From Streptomyces sp. NBC_01689 (GTDB taxonomy: Bacteria > Actinomycetota > Actinomycetes > Streptomycetales > Streptomycetaceae), in assembly GCF_036250675.1 (NCBI RefSeq), contig NZ_CP109592.1:3224001-3288000 (forward strand): a stretch of 64,000 nt of DNA. Reading direction: 5' to 3'. Position numbers and translations under genes: made by a program. This document shows positions 62,389 through 64,000 of this stretch, piece by piece; the stretch's first letter is position 1; the number at the start of each line of letters is the position of its first letter. The notes below the pieces were generated by a model. The model was not told where the DNA came from. It ran no database searches and worked only from the letters and a program-made list of their open reading frames with translations.

Positions 62389-62616
62389 GTGCCGGGGCCC
62401 CGTCCCGGCACCGTGACGCACCGCACACGTGACAGATCGCACGCAGTGACGAGGTGTAGACGGCGCGGGCCCGTCGGCGCGATCGCCTCCCGCCCCCTTC
62501 CGGGGCGGCCCCTTCCATCGGGGCGCGGGAACGTGCGAGGCCTGTGCCCACCGTCCGCACGGCCCGGACCTCGGGCTCTTCCGTACCGCCGCACGCCGTG
62601 CGTCCCCCGACCGTCC
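62389..62616. other. Gap after the monooxygenase gene
   Basis: 228 bases before the terminator hairpin, with no gene and no repeat array seen. With the terminator and promoter that follow, it makes up the 361-base interval before the leader peptide. Confidence 0.45.
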
Positions 62617-62664
62617 TTCCCCGCGCCCGGCACACCGGTGCGCCGGTGTGCCGGGCGCGGGGAA
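62617..62664 (+). terminator. Very strong hairpin between monooxygenase and sulfur genes
   Basis: A perfect 22-base stem (62617-62638 with 62643-62664) and a 4-base loop TGCG. It separates the monooxygenase transcript from the downstream cysteine dioxygenase unit. Confidence 0.88.
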
Positions 62665-62713
62665 TCCGCCCGCCCACCCGGGGTGACCCTCCGGTCCACA
62701 TAGTGACGGTGAG

Positions 62714-62742
62714 TTGACCGGTCCGAACCGCCATGGTCTACT
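62714..62742 (+). promoter_or_regulatory. Probable promoter of the leader peptide-cysteine dioxygenase unit
   Basis: TTGACC (62714-62719), a 17-base spacer and TCTACT (62737-62742). Transcription would begin about 7 bases later, at or next to GTG 62750, so the leader peptide message is probably leaderless. Confidence 0.55.
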
Positions 62743-62749
62743 CCGGATC

Positions 62750-62836
62750 GTGACCGACACCTGTGTGCGCCTGTGGCGGAGGGTCCATATGGACCTCGTC
62801 CGCTATGCGGGCTGCGTGTGTCGGCCGTCCTTCTGA
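62750..62836 (+). CDS. Putative Cys-containing leader peptide
   Basis: 28 aa from GTG 62750 to TGA 62834-62836. The middle reads LWRRVHMDLVRYAG and the end GCVCRPSF. The RRVHMDLVR-type core with Cys near the end is the signature of short putative leader peptides found before sulfur-metabolism genes in Streptomyces. Cys occurs at positions 5, 22 and 24. The downstream genes encode cysteine dioxygenase and rhodanese, so ribosome stalling at the Cys codons could tie their expression to cysteine supply. The start coincides with the predicted transcription start. Function is inferred from family and context. Confidence 0.72.
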   Translation: MTDTCVRLWRRVHMDLVRYAGCVCRPSF

Positions 62837-62908
62837 ATTCGCTCCCCCTCTTTCCCGCGCGCGCTCCGAGCTGCCGCGCGCCCCACGCGAACCCTCAGGA
62901 CGGTACAA

Positions 62909-63436
62909 GTGTCTGTCTCCCCCTCTGTCTCAGCGCCCCCACACGTTCCCACCCAGGCCGACCTGCTCGACTTCGTGCGCCGTGCCGCCGCCGACACCGA
63001 GCTGGTCGCCTCACTTCCGCTCGACCCCGAAGGCCGTACCTGGGTCCGTCTGGAGGGTCCGGGTGGCAGCGAGGCCTGGCTCATCGGCTGGCCTCCCGGC
63101 ACCGGAACCGGCTGGCACGACCACGCCGACTCGGTCGGCGCCTTCGTCGCCGCGTCCGGCGAACTCAGGGAGTACTCGCTCGCCGCCCGGCTGCCCACGG
63201 ACGGCTGGAAGACCCTCGAACTGACCGAGGGGGTCGACCGCGAGCGGCGGCTGCCCGCCGGCAAGGGCCGTTCCTTCGGCCGCCACCATGTGCACGAGGT
63301 GTTCAACGAATCCACCGAGGAGCACGCGATCTCCGTCCACGCCTACTACCCACCGCTGCCCCGGATCCGCCGCTACAGCCGCACCGGGCAGATTCTCCGT
63401 CTCGAGCAGGTCGAACGTCCGGAGGACTGGCAGTGA
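62909..63436 (+). CDS. Cysteine dioxygenase family protein
   Basis: 175 aa cupin. Metal-binding His70 and His72 (GWHDHADS) and a third His in HHVHEV (126-130) form the three-His iron site of cysteine dioxygenases, which oxidise cysteine to cysteine sulfinate. GTG 62909 has CAGGA 9 bases upstream. It is the first structural gene after the leader peptide and overlaps the rhodanese gene by 4 bases (GTGA), a pairing that joins cysteine oxidation with sulfur-transfer chemistry. Confidence 0.88.
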   Translation: MSVSPSVSAPPHVPTQADLLDFVRRAAADTELVASLPLDPEGRTWVRLEGPGGSEAWLIGWPPGTGTGWHDHADSVGAFVAASGELREYSLAARLPTDGWKTLELTEGVDRERRLPAGKGRSFGRHHVHEVFNESTEEHAISVHAYYPPLPRIRRYSRTGQILRLEQVERPEDWQ

Positions 63437-63843
63437 ACGACCACATCAAGGGCCCGGTGGGCATCGACGCGCTGCTGGAGGAGGTCCGCGCGGGACTCGA
63501 CCGGGTGGAGGCCGGGGAGGCGCATGTCGCCGCGCGGGCGGGCGAAGCCCTCCTCATCGACATCCGGTACGCCGCCCTGCGCGACCGGGACGGGCTGATC
63601 CCCGGAGCGCTCGTCGTCGAACGCAACGAACTCGAGTGGCGGCTCGATCCCCAGGGCAGCCACCGCGTCCCCGAGGCCACCGGTCACGATCTGCGGGTCG
63701 TGGTGATCTGCAACGAGGGGTACGCGTCCAGCCTCGCGGCCGTGTCGCTGCGTCAGCTGGGACTGCACCGGGCGACCGATCTGGTCGGAGGGTTCCAGGC
63801 GTGGAAAGCGGCCGGCCTGCCGGTGACCGCGCCGTCCCCCTGA
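63433..63843 (+). CDS. Rhodanese-like sulfurtransferase
   Basis: 136 aa. A single rhodanese domain with the active-site loop CNEGYASS (Cys93) and the motif LLIDIRYAALRDRDGLIPGA. These enzymes carry sulfur as a persulfide on the Cys. GTG 63433 overlaps the cysteine dioxygenase stop and has GGAGGA upstream, so the two are translationally coupled. It may handle sulfane sulfur arising beside cysteine oxidation. Confidence 0.9.
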   Translation: MNDHIKGPVGIDALLEEVRAGLDRVEAGEAHVAARAGEALLIDIRYAALRDRDGLIPGALVVERNELEWRLDPQGSHRVPEATGHDLRVVVICNEGYASSLAAVSLRQLGLHRATDLVGGFQAWKAAGLPVTAPSP

Positions 63844-63888
63844 GCCCCCGTCGAGCCCCGCGAGGCAGCTCTTCGTGATGCGGCCCCC

Positions 63889-63930
63889 TGATCCCCGTCC
63901 CATGATCCCGGTCCCGTGATCCCGATCCCG
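63889..63930. repeat. 14-base tandem repeat, 3 units
   Basis: Three consecutive 14-base units of TGATCCC(C/G)(G/A)TCCC(A/G) lie 45 bases after the rhodanese stop, in the non-coding end of the window. Confidence 0.7.
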
Positions 63931-64000
63931 GCGGTCCAGGTCGTTCCCGGCCTGCCGGGGTGGGGCCCCTCTGCCACAACGGGCGCCCGCCGTGCGGTAC

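Overview
This window is high-GC actinobacterial chromosome. Gene content and order match a conserved core region of a Streptomyces genome: recQ, rnhB, nrdR-nrdJ, lexA, a DinG-like helicase, a siderophore cluster, hflX, an M1 peptidase, a RelA/SpoT homologue, dapF, miaA, miaB and gluRK-gluABCD. I saw no rRNA, tRNA, insertion sequence, prophage or CRISPR array. Many starts are GTG with purine-rich ribosome sites, several genes overlap by 4 bases, and intergenic gaps carry GC-rich hairpins and short tandem repeats.

Layout. 0-9 kb: NrtR-like NUDIX regulator, glycogen-debranching-type glycosidase, DUF4192 protein, a divergent RecQ helicase with two opposed DnaA boxes between the last two, an unrecognised protein, then a 0.85 kb non-coding gap full of repeats. 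9-16.7 kb: an unrecognised protein, RNase HII, a TetR/MFS-exporter pair with twin operators, ADP-ribosylglycohydrolase, histidine phosphatase, a YdhR-like protein and a TerD-domain protein with a heptamer repeat in its leader. 16.7-24.2 kb: DNA precursor and repair block (nrdJ, nrdR with paired NrdR boxes, lexA with its own SOS box, DinG-like helicase). 24.3-31 kb: NRPS-independent siderophore operon (diaminobutyrate aminotransferase, two IucA/IucC synthetases, one acetyltransferase). 31-45 kb: exported trypsin-like peptidase, hflX, M1 peptidase, RelA/SpoT homologue, dapF, membrane protein, miaA, an antitoxin-family small protein, LigB-like protein, miaB. 45-54 kb: LysR with a divergent serine beta-lactamase fold protein, Tat-exported metallo-beta-lactamase fold protein, a NarL-type two-component pair, a KhtTU-like cation antiporter, a MazG-like protein and a TAXI binding protein. 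54-60 kb: GluK-GluR and the glutamate ABC importer gluABCD. 60-64 kb: FAD monooxygenase and a sulfur unit made of cysteine dioxygenase and rhodanese behind a short Cys-containing leader peptide.

How it fits together. The nrdR/lexA/dinG/recQ/rnhB genes serve DNA precursor supply and damage response, with autoregulatory sites visible for nrdR and lexA. GluK-GluR stands next to the importer it is known to control in S. coelicolor, and a membrane-anchored TAXI protein lies on the other side of gluK. The observations most worth following are the leader peptide in front of cysteine dioxygenase, the orphan TAXI protein beside gluK, the siderophore operon with no N-hydroxylase or decarboxylase, the DnaA boxes beside recQ, and the tandem repeats in leaders and gaps.
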